Source: an uncultured Muribaculaceae bacterium (GTDB lineage: Bacteria; Bacteroidota; Bacteroidia; Bacteroidales; Muribaculaceae). From it: 64,000 bases of DNA. Made by a program: the position numbers and the translations under genes. Location: the NCBI GenBank assembly GCA_910579675.1, contig CAJTUF010000004.1, forward strand, positions 62,001 to 126,000, written 5' to 3'. The notes below the pieces were generated by a model, which had not been told where the DNA came from, searched no databases, and saw nothing but the letters and a program-made list of their open reading frames with translations. Shown here one piece after another: positions 51,733 to 61,272 of this stretch (its first letter is position 1; each line of letters opens with the position of its first letter).

Positions 51733-53493
51733 ATGAAGCTATCCTCTATCATTGCATCTACATTTCTTTTGTCAGCATCACTGATGTCACACGCCACCAC
51801 CCCCGACGAGGTGACCATAACCGTAGTGGAGACCACCGACGTACATGGCAATTTCTTCCCCACCAACTACATCACCCGAAGCCAATGGCCTGGCAGCCTC
51901 GCCCGAGTGGCCACATATGTCGATTCGCTCCGCGCCGAAAAGGGTGCCGATAATGTGATACTGCTCGACAACGGCGACCTCCTGCAGGGGCAGCCAACCG
52001 TCTATTACTACAACTTCATCGACACCGTGTCGCCCCATGTGGCAGCCGACATTCAGCGCTTCATGGCCTACGACGCCGTGACCCTCGGCAACCACGACAT
52101 AGAGACCGGCCACGATGTCTACGACCGCTTCATAGCCCAGTCGTCGGCGCCAGTGCTCGGTGCCAACATCATCTCCTCGACCACCGGCAAGCCCTACATC
52201 GCCCCCTATACCATCATAGAGCGCGGAGGAGTGCGCATAGCCGTGGTGGGCATGATCACTCCCGCCATACCGGCATGGCTCCCCGAAAACCTCTGGGCCG
52301 GACTACGGTTTGACGATATGGTGTCGACAGCCCGCACCACCATCGACCATCTCCGTGCCACCGAGCACCCCGACGCTGTGATAGGACTCTTCCACTCCGG
52401 GGGCAACTCCGACACCCGAACCGCCGGCTATATGGAAAACGCCTCACTCGAAGTGGCCCGCCAAGTGGAGGGCTTCGACGCCATACTCATGGGCCACGAC
52501 CACCGCGTGTGGGACGAAAAGGTGACCGACCCCTCGGGAGCCACCGTAGTGGCACTCAATCCAGCCAACAATGCAGTCAACATAGGCCGACTCGACCTCA
52601 CCTTTACCATCGGCCCCGACGGCAAGCCGGTGGCCAAGAAGATCGAGGGCTCGGTTGTGCCGGTGGGCAATCTCGAACCGTCACCCCGCTTCATGGAGCA
52701 TTTTGCCCCTCAGATGGCCGCCGTAGAGACATTTGTCGAGCGCCCGATAGGGCGTGCCACAGGCCCCTTCCTAAGCCGGGATGCCTTCTTCGGCCCGAGC
52801 GCATTCATGGATCTCATCCACCGCCTGCAGCTCGAGATAGCCGACGCCGATGTGTCGATGGCCGCCCCTCTGTCGTTTGACGCCGCCATCGACACCGGCA
52901 CCGTCACCATGGCCGATATGTTCAGCCTCTACAAATACGAGAATCTGCTCTACACCATGGAGCTCACCGGCGAGGAGATCAAAAACTACCTTGAGGAATC
53001 CTACGACCTCTGGACCAACAGCATCTCCGGTCCCGGCGACCATATCATACGCTTCGGCTCCGACAATCCCCGCCCCGGCGACAACCGGCTCAAATACCCG
53101 TCGTACAACTTCGACTCGGCCGCAGGGATCAATTACACCGTCGACGTGACCAAGCCCAAAGGCTCGAAAATCACCATCTCATCAATGGCCTCCGGCGAGC
53201 CATTCGACATGAAGCGCCGCTACCGCGTGGCCATAAACTCTTATCGCGGAAACGGTGGCGGCGACCTTCTCACCAAAGGCGCCGGAATACCCCACGACAG
53301 TCTCACCTCGCGCATTGTGTCGGCCACCGACAAGGATCTCCGCTTCTACCTCATGAAAGCCATCGAGGAAAAGGGAGTGATCGAGCCGACAGTGACACCC
53401 AACTGGCGCTTCATTCCCGAAGAGATTGCAGAGCCTGCCCTCCGCGCCGACTCACTCATTCTCTTCTCAGGTTCCACCGCTCACCAGAAATGA
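51733..53493 (+). CDS. Exported 5'-nucleotidase/2',3'-cyclic phosphodiesterase
   Basis: 586 aa from the ATG at 51733 with a signal peptide (LSSIIASTFLLSASLMSHA). UshA-type two-domain enzyme: metal site TTDVHGNFFPTNY near 28, LLDNGDLLQGQP, LGNHDIETG and MGHDHRVW; C-terminal substrate domain with MADMFSLYKYENLLYTMELT and a NSYRGNGGGDLL adenosine-clamp loop. It frees nucleosides from nucleotides in the periplasm. The ECF sigma gene starts inside its stop codon (ATGA), so both are translated together. Confidence 0.94.
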   Translation: MKLSSIIASTFLLSASLMSHATTPDEVTITVVETTDVHGNFFPTNYITRSQWPGSLARVATYVDSLRAEKGADNVILLDNGDLLQGQPTVYYYNFIDTVSPHVAADIQRFMAYDAVTLGNHDIETGHDVYDRFIAQSSAPVLGANIISSTTGKPYIAPYTIIERGGVRIAVVGMITPAIPAWLPENLWAGLRFDDMVSTARTTIDHLRATEHPDAVIGLFHSGGNSDTRTAGYMENASLEVARQVEGFDAILMGHDHRVWDEKVTDPSGATVVALNPANNAVNIGRLDLTFTIGPDGKPVAKKIEGSVVPVGNLEPSPRFMEHFAPQMAAVETFVERPIGRATGPFLSRDAFFGPSAFMDLIHRLQLEIADADVSMAAPLSFDAAIDTGTVTMADMFSLYKYENLLYTMELTGEEIKNYLEESYDLWTNSISGPGDHIIRFGSDNPRPGDNRLKYPSYNFDSAAGINYTVDVTKPKGSKITISSMASGEPFDMKRRYRVAINSYRGNGGGDLLTKGAGIPHDSLTSRIVSATDKDLRFYLMKAIEEKGVIEPTVTPNWRFIPEEIAEPALRADSLILFSGSTAHQK

Positions 53494-54059
53494 CCCTGAT
53501 GGCCAAGACACCCACCCAAGCCGACACCTCGCTCACGGAGCGCCTGCGCGACCCCCTTACCGCCCGAAGTGCCTTCGGAGAGGTGATTGACCGCTACAGC
53601 CAGCCTCTCTACTGGCAGATACGACGCATGGTCAACAGCCATGAAGACGCCAACGACCTGCTCCAGAACACATTCCTAAAAGCATGGAGCTCGCTCGACG
53701 CCTTCAGGGGCGACGCACGCCTCTCGACATGGCTCCACAAGATTGCAATCAACGAGAGCCTGACATTTCTGGAGCGCGAGCGCAAGCGCCTCAACGTGTC
53801 GATCGACGACGACGAGGCCCGGGTGATCCACGCCATCGAGTCGGACACCGATATCGACGGCGACGAACTGCGGCTCGAGCTCCGCAAAGCCATTGCATCG
53901 CTCCCCGAAAAGCAGCGCCTCGTGTTTAACATGCGATATTACGATGAGATGCCCTACGACAAGATGTCGGAGATTCTCGGCACCTCGTCCGGAGCCCTGA
54001 AAGCGTCGTATCACCACGCCGTCAAAAAAATCGAACAATATTTCTCCGACCGCACTTAA
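53490..54059 (+). CDS. ECF-type RNA polymerase sigma factor
   Basis: 189 aa. Region 2 (about 25-95) has EDANDLLQNTFLKAWSSLDA and STWLHKIAINESLTFLERER (-7 melting). Region 4 (about 125-180) has LPEKQRLVFNMRYYDEMPYD, KMSEILGTSSGALKASYHHA. No extra domain. It overlaps the 5'-nucleotidase stop by 4 nt and is followed by a one-helix membrane protein that is a good candidate for its anti-sigma, then a Spy-like protein and an alpha-2-macroglobulin. The set looks like an envelope-stress operon, though its target promoters are not known. Confidence 0.95.
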   Translation: MTLMAKTPTQADTSLTERLRDPLTARSAFGEVIDRYSQPLYWQIRRMVNSHEDANDLLQNTFLKAWSSLDAFRGDARLSTWLHKIAINESLTFLERERKRLNVSIDDDEARVIHAIESDTDIDGDELRLELRKAIASLPEKQRLVFNMRYYDEMPYDKMSEILGTSSGALKASYHHAVKKIEQYFSDRT

Positions 54060-54115
54060 ACCTTTCCACCCCATTATAGTCAAAGAAGTATCATCAATCA
54101 AGACAATGCACTGTA

Positions 54116-54559
54116 ATGAGCGACCAGAATAACACCCCCGACATACTCGACCGCATCGGCCGCAAGAGCGGAATGACTGTCCCCGACGGTTATTTCGAGC
54201 AGTTTGCCGACCGGATGAAAAATTCTCTCCCGGAAGTACCGTGGGAGACTGAGGCCCGCATGGCCGACACCCACATCATGCCGTCGCGCTCCTTATGGCA
54301 GCGTGTCCGTCCATATGTATATATGGCTGCGATGTTTGCGGGCATATGGCTCATGATGAACATATCGACCCTCCTCGGCACAGGAGGCAATGTGCCCGCC
54401 GCAACCACCACAGCAGCCATACCCACAGTGGCCGAGCTCATCGACGAGGGCGAGAGCGAGTTTACGGAATATGCCGTCGACAATTTCGACCGCATCGATC
54501 TCTACGACGACCTTTACGCCTCGGGATTCAACCCCGTGAGCCTCTCTTACAACGATTAA
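54116..54559 (+). CDS. Single-helix membrane protein, candidate anti-sigma factor
   Basis: 147 aa. Residues 1-65 are cytosolic and contain IGRKSGMTVPDGYFEQFADR, a pattern common in small Bacteroidetes proteins paired with ECF sigma genes; one membrane helix at about 67-88 (YVYMAAMFAGIWLMMNI) and an acidic periplasmic tail (ELIDEGESEFTEYAVDNF). The classic zinc anti-sigma motif HxxxCxxC is absent, so a partner role rests on gene order only. It starts 56 nt after the sigma gene. Confidence 0.7.
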   Translation: MSDQNNTPDILDRIGRKSGMTVPDGYFEQFADRMKNSLPEVPWETEARMADTHIMPSRSLWQRVRPYVYMAAMFAGIWLMMNISTLLGTGGNVPAATTTAAIPTVAELIDEGESEFTEYAVDNFDRIDLYDDLYASGFNPVSLSYND

Positions 54560-54616
54560 TCCTCCCCCCCTCCATCACAGCTTCAAAAACCAATTCTTTT
54601 CCCCACAACTACACTG

Positions 54617-55120
54617 ATGCTACGACACATCCTATCGCTCATACTGTTTCTGTCGGCTCTCATGGCTTCGGCTTCCCCTATATGCAACGCGTGGGGGGCT
54701 CCCGACGGTCCGACCGACCGCGCACAATGGATGCGCGAGATGCAGCGCCACCAGAACGACTTCATAGCAAAGGAGCTCGGACTCTCCGACAAGCAGCGGG
54801 CCGATTTCATGCCTCTCTACAATAAGATGCGCGAAGAGATGGCCAAGGAATCACGCGAGGCCCGCAATGTGGCTAAAAAGGTCAAGGAAAAAGGAGAAGC
54901 CGCGACCGAAGCCGACTATGAATCGGCCACCGACGCCTATCTTAACTTCCGCGCCCGCGAAGCCGAAATTGAAAAGAGCTACTACCGCAAATTTGGCCAC
55001 ATTCTGTCCAAGCGACAGCTATACCGGCTCAACAACGTTGAGCGCAAATTCGACCGAATGCTCATGCAGCACCGTGGCCGAGGCGCGAAAAACGGTGCTA
55101 AGCCTAAGGCCGACAAGTAG
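54617..55120 (+). CDS. Periplasmic Spy/CpxP-like protein
   Basis: 167 aa with a signal peptide of about 19 residues (ILSLILFLSALMASAS). The mature part is almost all helix and strongly charged: FIAKELGLSDKQRADFMPLY and MREEMAKESREARNVAKKV, with the SDKQ...F...Y pattern like the LTxxQ motifs of Spy. A basic tail (RGRGAKNGAKPKADK) ends it. Spy-type proteins are ATP-free chaperones in the periplasm that respond to envelope stress. It lies between the membrane partner of the ECF sigma and the alpha-2-macroglobulin gene. Confidence 0.78.
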   Translation: MLRHILSLILFLSALMASASPICNAWGAPDGPTDRAQWMREMQRHQNDFIAKELGLSDKQRADFMPLYNKMREEMAKESREARNVAKKVKEKGEAATEADYESATDAYLNFRAREAEIEKSYYRKFGHILSKRQLYRLNNVERKFDRMLMQHRGRGAKNGAKPKADK

Positions 55121-55258
55121 ACCATCCATCCTCAGCCTGCCAGGCTTCACCGCCTTAGCGCCGCAGAGACTTACGTCACCATCGATCCTCCTCCGGGACT
55201 GATGATGAAGAGGTCTCTGATGTCGTTTTATATCCCCTCTCAATTAATCAACGCAGCC

Positions 55259-58200
55259 ATGACACCCAAGCGTATTTTCAACACACTCATCGCCCTTATC
55301 ATCACAGCTATGACAGCCGCTGCATCGACCCCGACGCGCCCTGATTTCGCCTTTCCCGAAAAGGTGAGCCAAAACGCACGCCGCGACCTCGACCGAGCCC
55401 TCTCCGACGGTAACGATGCCGCCGCTCTGCGGGCTGCCCTCAACCTCACTCTCGCCCAAAACGAAATCGACTCCGACAGGATGCCACGCTCGCTCGAACT
55501 CCTCGACTCAATAGGGAAGTCGTTTTCTACCCCTGCCCCAAAAGCAGTGTGCGATCTCATCAGAGCCACCATCTACACCGACTATTTCCGTTCACAGCAA
55601 TGGACCATAGAACGTCGGCCAGAACTCCCCGCCGGCACTCAGGCTCCGGACGACTACACTCAGTGGAACGGCCGCCAGTTTGAGGCCCGCGTGAGCGAAC
55701 TGCTCAACTCGGCCCTCGCCAATCCCGACGCACTGCTCGCCACCCCGCTGCGCAACTATGATGCCCTGTTGGCTGTATCGTCGAAACAGGCCCGCGCCAC
55801 CTACATATTCTACCCCTCGCTTCTCGACTTTATTGGCGGCAAAGCCATAGATCTTATTTCGTCGTTCCGCACTCAGGGAGCTGTCGCTTTGGCCGATGAA
55901 TACCGCACCCTGCTGAACCGTCTCAACGCCGACCGTCCTGCCCCGCTCATCACCGGGCGCATTGCCGCGATAATGAATAACCCTGCCGACATGACGGCAC
56001 TCCGCAATCGCCTCACTTCCCTCTACCGCGAGATGGGTGCCTCGGAGTATTCGGGAGAGGCTCTGATAGCCCTCGGCGACATTACCGATGCCAACGATAT
56101 CGACGCATGCCGCACCACAAAGGAGCTCATCGACGGCTTTCTTGCCAAATATCCCTCCTACATCCGGGCAGCCAATCTGCGCAACATCCTTGCCTCGCTC
56201 ATCCGCAAGAGGGCTGAGATTGATGTGCGTACCCTCGTAGTGCCGGGCCAACCGCTCCACTTCGATGCCACATCGTTCAATACTCCTGCTGTTACCGTGA
56301 CCCTCTATCGCCTGCCCGCCTCGCGCGACACCGACCGTAACGAGTATTGCGACCTTCCCGACGGAAAGATTCCTCCCACCTTCAAGGCTGTAGGATCGCG
56401 CAAGCTCACCTTTCCCGGCACAGCCCCTTTCAAGACCTCAGTATCCGACAGCATAACCGTCGATCTGCCCGGTTGCTATATCCTCGTGGCTGAAGCACCC
56501 GGTATGCAGCGCGAGAGCAATCCGCGCATAATCCGCGCCACATCCCTCGCCGCCGGTGCCTTGACCTATGGCCCCTCCACTCTGGCCTTGGTGGTAGACC
56601 CGCTCACAGGTCGTCCTGTGGAGGGAGCGTCGCTCTTCACCTCCTCAGCCAAGCAACCGGTAGCAACCACCGGAGCCGATGGCATCGCGCCTGTGCGCAC
56701 CACCGACGGCAACCTCCTCATCCGTCCCGAGAAAGGCTCCGACCGCTATGCCCCCTATGTGAGAGTGTGGCAGCGCGGCCAGCTCCCCGACAGCCTCCGG
56801 CGCTATTATGTCGAAGCGTTCACCGATCTGGCCCTCTATCATCCAGGCGACACCATGCGCTTTGCCGCTGTGGTCTATTCCATCAAGGGGCGCGACATTG
56901 AGGCTGCAGCCGAGGCTGCCGTAAGTGCAGTGGTCTATGATGCCAACAACCAGCCCGTCGACACCATTGAGGCCGTGGCCGACCGCTTCGGGCGCATCGA
57001 GGGAGAAGTGACTCTCCCCGACGATGGGCGCCTCAACGGTCGCTACTCCATTGTCGTCAAACATGGTAACGCAAGAGGCCGCACCTACTTCACCGTGTCC
57101 GACTATAAACTCCCCTCGTTTGACATAACTCTCGACCCTGCCGCAACCGACACTCCTGAAAAAGGCGCCGTGACGCTGAGCGGAACCGTTATGACCTATT
57201 CCGGCATGCCGGTACAGGGTGCAGCCATCGCTATCACCATACAGCGCGAATATATCTGGCGCCACTATGGCCCCACGGCCATCGAAAAGCCTTTTGAGCC
57301 ACTCCACCTCACCGCCACCACCGACGCCTCAGGAAAGTGGACCGCCGTGGCCGGAGCCGCCGCGCTGGAAGCCGCCGGACGCGGTGCATGGCTCAGCGCC
57401 TCAGTAACCGCCACCTCGCCCGCAGGCGAGAGTCATGAGGCACGACAGGTGTTTGCCACCGGCCCCTCGCTCCGTATCCGAGCCAATCTCCCTGAGGCCA
57501 TCAACACCGCCGCTCCCGTCAAGCTCCCGGTCGAGGTCTACGGCCCCGCCGGCACACCCGTCGGCAACATCACTATCGGCTATGTGGTGACACATACCGG
57601 TCAGCAGGCCGACACTGTGGCATCAGGCCAACTTGACAGCACCTCACCCATGGCCGACTGGAGCTCGATTGCTCCCGGCACCTACGATATCACATTCAGC
57701 ATCGACGGCGACAGCCGGAGCTGCTATGGGATAGCGCTCTACAATCCGTCGGTCGACCGTTCCCCGTCTGCGGATCTCATATGGACCCCCGACCGCTCGG
57801 TTACTCTCGGCTCCGACCGCACCACTGAAATCCTCCTCGGCACCTCGATGGACACCACTTGGGTGCTCTTCACCCTCTACGACAGCGAGGAGATGATCGA
57901 GCGGCGCTGGATCAGTCTCCCCGCCGGTATGCACCGCATACCGGTGGTGACCGACCACGGCGGTTCGCCCGGTCTGCGCGCCACATTCTTTGCCGCAGGA
58001 CGTTACACCTCTCAGAATGTGACCATAGACCTCCGCCCGGCCATCGACCCCCGCGGCCTCACCATCAAAGCCGAGTCGATGCGCGACCACACTGTGCCCG
58101 GCTCCGCCGAGAAGTGGACCTTCAAGGTGGTCAACGCTCTCGGCACTCCCGTCGAATCGGCTGTGATGATTGACCTCTACAATCAGGCACTCGACGCCCT

Positions 58201-60844
58201 CTCACCCTTCCGGTGGTATCTACATGTCAATTCGCCCCGCGAGCTCAACCTGTGGCTCACTAACCCTGAGTCGGGCCATAACCAGGGCATCTACCTCTAC
58301 TCCACAACCACCGGTCGCAACAATGCCGTGAGCGTCAATCTCCCGTCGTGGCAACTCTACGGCCAGACACTCGCGCCACAGACTGCCCGCAACGGCATCA
58401 TGATACGCGGAAGTCACCGGATGTACAAGTCGGCAGCCACGATGGTCAAAGACGAGATGGCCGAGGCTGAGGCTGAGGAATCGACCGTGACGATGGCCGA
58501 GTATGCTTCAGCCGATATGGCGGCTCCCATGCCAGCGTCAGCTGGCGGCGCCATGTTGGTTGAATCGGCTGTCGAGACCGACAGCGGTGAAGCCGGTGCC
58601 GGCGATGAGGAATCGCGCCCCTTCGCCTACCGCGACGCCGAGACCCCTCTCGCGCTATTCCGCCCCATGCTCACCACCGGCCGCGACGGCTCCCTTGAGC
58701 TCTCCTTCACCATGCCCGACGCCAACGCCACCTGGGCGCTTCAGGCCATAGCCTTCACCAACGATATGCGCTGCTCATCCCTCTCGGCATCAGTAGTGGC
58801 CGCCAAGCCGGTGATGGTCAAGCCCAATCTGCCCCGCTTCCTCCGCCGTGGCGATAGCGCCACTGTGCTCTCCTCGGTGATGAACGCCACCGACTCTGCC
58901 GTCACAGCCGATGTAGCTATCGAGATTTTCGATCCTATGAGTGGCCGTGTGATCAGCTCCTCGTCATGCGCAGTAGAGCTTGCGGCAGGATCGACCTCCG
59001 AAGTGGGTTGCACACTCGACGCTCCGGCCGACCTCACCATGATAGGCTTCCGCGTCAAGGCCTCCACCCCATTCTTTGCCGACGGCGAGCAGGCCATCCT
59101 GCCTGTGCTTGAAGCCGCCACCCCGGTGATCGATTCGGCCCCATTCTACATGGGCCCCGACACCCGCGAGGCAGTGGTTACTCTCCCCGCAGCCACCGAT
59201 GCCATCGATGCAGTCACCACTCTCGAGTTTTGCGAGAATCCTGTATGGTATGTTGTAACGGCGCTCCCCGGCATATCTCCGTCTGATCCGGCCACCGCAC
59301 CTCAGGCAGCCGATCTCCTATTCTCCTCGGCCATGGCCCGCGGCCTCATCGGGCGCTACCCGGCCATAGCCGAAGCGCTCGCCGACTGGAGCTCACGCGG
59401 CTCCTCAGCACAGGAGCTCACCTCGATGCTTGAGCGTAATCCCGACCTCAAGGGTCTCCTTCTTCAGGCCACGCCATGGGTGATGGATGCCCGCAGCGAC
59501 ACCGAGCGCATGCAGCGCCTCGCCCTCCTCTTCGACTCCAGGCGTGTCGATGCCGCCATCGGGAGCGCCATTGAGTTGCTCGGCAAGCTCAACCGCAGCG
59601 ACGGCGGATGGGCATGGATAGCCGGCAGCGGCAAATCGTCGGAATGGGCCACCACCACAGTGGCTTCCCGCCTTGCCCTCCTCGACCAGTATGGTTTCAC
59701 CCCCTCCGACAAGCGTCTTGCACGCATGACCGCCGGTGCCATAGCCTACCTCGACTCCCTTGCAGCCCGCCGCTATGCCACCGATCCCTCCTCGCCTCAG
59801 ATAGCCTTTGCAGCCCTCCGCTCACTCTTCCCCGGCGTCAAGGCTTCGGCCACCACCGAGCGTATCCTCGCCGATGCCACCTCGGCTGTGGTCAAGGGCT
59901 GGAAAGAGTGGCCTCTTGCCTCGCGCCCCGAAGCCGCCATGCTCCTCTGGCGCCGCGACTATCGCAGCGTGGCCGCCGGCATCATGGATTCGATGCGCGA
60001 GTTCATGGTGTCGGACCCCGACAAGGGCTCATGGTTCCCCTCCATCGAAAACCGTGCGACGGGCTACATCTCCTTCACCGCCGACGCCCTCCGCGCCTTT
60101 GCCCTCATCGACCCCGGCTGCAGCGAGATCGACGGCCTGCGCCACTGGCTCGTGGTGCAGAAGCAAGCCACCGACTGGGGCTCCTCGGCCTACGCCACCG
60201 AAGTAGTGGCAGCCATCCTGGCCTCCTCGCAGGAATGGATAGGCAATGTCAAAGGATCTGCCATTGAGGCCGACGGCCACCGCATCGACCTTCCCGCCAT
60301 CGACCGCCGCACCGGCTACTTCCGCGTACCCCTCGGCGCCACTCCGTCGCGTGAGCTCTCGGTATCGGTCACCAAAGGCTCCGCCACCCCGGCTTGGGGT
60401 GCCTTGATGCGCCGCTCGCTCCAGCCCCTCACCTCGGTCGAGGCATCAGGCTCCGACGACCTGCGCATCGAAAAGAGCATCATAGGTCCCGACACCCTCC
60501 GCGCCGGCGATAAAGTCACCGTGCGTCTCGTGATCCATGTGGGCCGCAACCTCAACTATGTGGCCATCACCGACGACCGCGCCGCATGCTTCGAGCCGGT
60601 CGACCAGCTCCCCTCCACCTCCATGAGCGAAGGTGTGATATTCTACATAGAGCCGCGCGACACGCGCACATCGCTCTTCGCCACCACCATGCCCAAGGGC
60701 ACCTATGTGGTGAGCTACGACCTCTACGTCAACAACGCCGGATCTTTTGCCTCGGGCATAGCCACTGCGGCCTCGCAATACGCTCCCGAGATCACCGCCC
60801 GCTCGGCAGGATCCGTCATCACCGTCAATCCCGCATCAAAATGA
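55259..60844 (+). CDS. Alpha-2-macroglobulin family protein, very large, exported
   Basis: 1861 aa from the ATG at 55259, whose signal peptide (IFNTLIALIITAMTAAAS) fits better than the earlier in-frame ATG at 55202. The N-terminal third is helical or beta (about 30-320); MG-type beta domains follow, including the MG2 signature YHPGDTMRFAAVVYSIKGR near 545 and GRYSIVVKHGNARG. The A2M core segment is TGRDGSLELSFTMPDANATW then ALQAIAFTND near 1160. The thioester-domain alpha-toroid is near 1400-1650 (RSDGGWAWIAGSG), but the CGEQ thioester itself is absent, so it would trap proteases without a covalent bond or act as a structural protein. The last gene, SSB, overlaps its stop. Confidence 0.92.
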   Translation: MTPKRIFNTLIALIITAMTAAASTPTRPDFAFPEKVSQNARRDLDRALSDGNDAAALRAALNLTLAQNEIDSDRMPRSLELLDSIGKSFSTPAPKAVCDLIRATIYTDYFRSQQWTIERRPELPAGTQAPDDYTQWNGRQFEARVSELLNSALANPDALLATPLRNYDALLAVSSKQARATYIFYPSLLDFIGGKAIDLISSFRTQGAVALADEYRTLLNRLNADRPAPLITGRIAAIMNNPADMTALRNRLTSLYREMGASEYSGEALIALGDITDANDIDACRTTKELIDGFLAKYPSYIRAANLRNILASLIRKRAEIDVRTLVVPGQPLHFDATSFNTPAVTVTLYRLPASRDTDRNEYCDLPDGKIPPTFKAVGSRKLTFPGTAPFKTSVSDSITVDLPGCYILVAEAPGMQRESNPRIIRATSLAAGALTYGPSTLALVVDPLTGRPVEGASLFTSSAKQPVATTGADGIAPVRTTDGNLLIRPEKGSDRYAPYVRVWQRGQLPDSLRRYYVEAFTDLALYHPGDTMRFAAVVYSIKGRDIEAAAEAAVSAVVYDANNQPVDTIEAVADRFGRIEGEVTLPDDGRLNGRYSIVVKHGNARGRTYFTVSDYKLPSFDITLDPAATDTPEKGAVTLSGTVMTYSGMPVQGAAIAITIQREYIWRHYGPTAIEKPFEPLHLTATTDASGKWTAVAGAAALEAAGRGAWLSASVTATSPAGESHEARQVFATGPSLRIRANLPEAINTAAPVKLPVEVYGPAGTPVGNITIGYVVTHTGQQADTVASGQLDSTSPMADWSSIAPGTYDITFSIDGDSRSCYGIALYNPSVDRSPSADLIWTPDRSVTLGSDRTTEILLGTSMDTTWVLFTLYDSEEMIERRWISLPAGMHRIPVVTDHGGSPGLRATFFAAGRYTSQNVTIDLRPAIDPRGLTIKAESMRDHTVPGSAEKWTFKVVNALGTPVESAVMIDLYNQALDALSPFRWYLHVNSPRELNLWLTNPESGHNQGIYLYSTTTGRNNAVSVNLPSWQLYGQTLAPQTARNGIMIRGSHRMYKSAATMVKDEMAEAEAEESTVTMAEYASADMAAPMPASAGGAMLVESAVETDSGEAGAGDEESRPFAYRDAETPLALFRPMLTTGRDGSLELSFTMPDANATWALQAIAFTNDMRCSSLSASVVAAKPVMVKPNLPRFLRRGDSATVLSSVMNATDSAVTADVAIEIFDPMSGRVISSSSCAVELAAGSTSEVGCTLDAPADLTMIGFRVKASTPFFADGEQAILPVLEAATPVIDSAPFYMGPDTREAVVTLPAATDAIDAVTTLEFCENPVWYVVTALPGISPSDPATAPQAADLLFSSAMARGLIGRYPAIAEALADWSSRGSSAQELTSMLERNPDLKGLLLQATPWVMDARSDTERMQRLALLFDSRRVDAAIGSAIELLGKLNRSDGGWAWIAGSGKSSEWATTTVASRLALLDQYGFTPSDKRLARMTAGAIAYLDSLAARRYATDPSSPQIAFAALRSLFPGVKASATTERILADATSAVVKGWKEWPLASRPEAAMLLWRRDYRSVAAGIMDSMREFMVSDPDKGSWFPSIENRATGYISFTADALRAFALIDPGCSEIDGLRHWLVVQKQATDWGSSAYATEVVAAILASSQEWIGNVKGSAIEADGHRIDLPAIDRRTGYFRVPLGATPSRELSVSVTKGSATPAWGALMRRSLQPLTSVEASGSDDLRIEKSIIGPDTLRAGDKVTVRLVIHVGRNLNYVAITDDRAACFEPVDQLPSTSMSEGVIFYIEPRDTRTSLFATTMPKGTYVVSYDLYVNNAGSFASGIATAASQYAPEITARSAGSVITVNPASK

Positions 60845-61170
60845 GTGTCAACAAAGTAATCCTTTTAGGCAATGTAGGCCAGGATCCGCGCATCAGATAT
60901 GTCGAGACTGTGCCTCTCGCCGAATTTTCGCTCGCCACCACCGAGCGCGCCTACCGCAACGCCGAAGGGATCGAGATCCCCGAGCGCACCGAGTGGCATA
61001 GCATTGTGATGCGCGGACGCAACGCCGAGACCGCCGAGAAATATGTCCGCAAGGGAGCCAAACTCTACATCGAGGGGCGCCTCCGCACCCGGGTGTGGGA
61101 AGACCGCAACGCCATCAAGCGCAACGTCACCGAAATCCTTGTCGACTATTTCGAGATCCTCGCCCGATAA
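60841..61170 (+). CDS. ssb: Single-stranded DNA-binding protein, short form
   Basis: 109 aa. OB fold with the usual start SVNKVILLGNVGQDPRIRYV, AEFSLATTERAY, RTEWHSIVMRGRNAE and AKLYIEGRLRTRVWED. The frame ends right after the OB domain (DYFEILAR), so the flexible linker and acidic DDDIPF-type tip that dock replication proteins are missing. That suggests an accessory SSB or one for a special task. The start codon overlaps the stop of the alpha-2-macroglobulin gene (ATGA), an unexpected pairing. A hairpin terminator follows. Confidence 0.92.
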   Translation: MSVNKVILLGNVGQDPRIRYVETVPLAEFSLATTERAYRNAEGIEIPERTEWHSIVMRGRNAETAEKYVRKGAKLYIEGRLRTRVWEDRNAIKRNVTEILVDYFEILAR

Positions 61171-61198
61171 GTGCCCCTTGCAGTTTTATCCATCCTCA

Positions 61199-61232
61199 GG
61201 GTGGCCACGTCTATTGCGTGGCCACCCCGTTC
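61199..61232 (+). terminator. Terminator after ssb
   Basis: 11-bp perfect stem (61199-61209 with 61217-61227) with a 7-nt loop and a following CGTTCTTT. Confidence 0.8.
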
Positions 61233-61236
61233 TTTA

Positions 61237-61244
61237 TATCTTTG
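61237..61244 (+). promoter_or_regulatory. -7 promoter box of the 61273 phosphoesterase gene
   Basis: TATCTTTG, full match, 28 nt before the start codon and directly after the ssb terminator. Confidence 0.5.
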
Positions 61245-61272
61245 CACCTCTTCACTCCAATAAATATCCATC

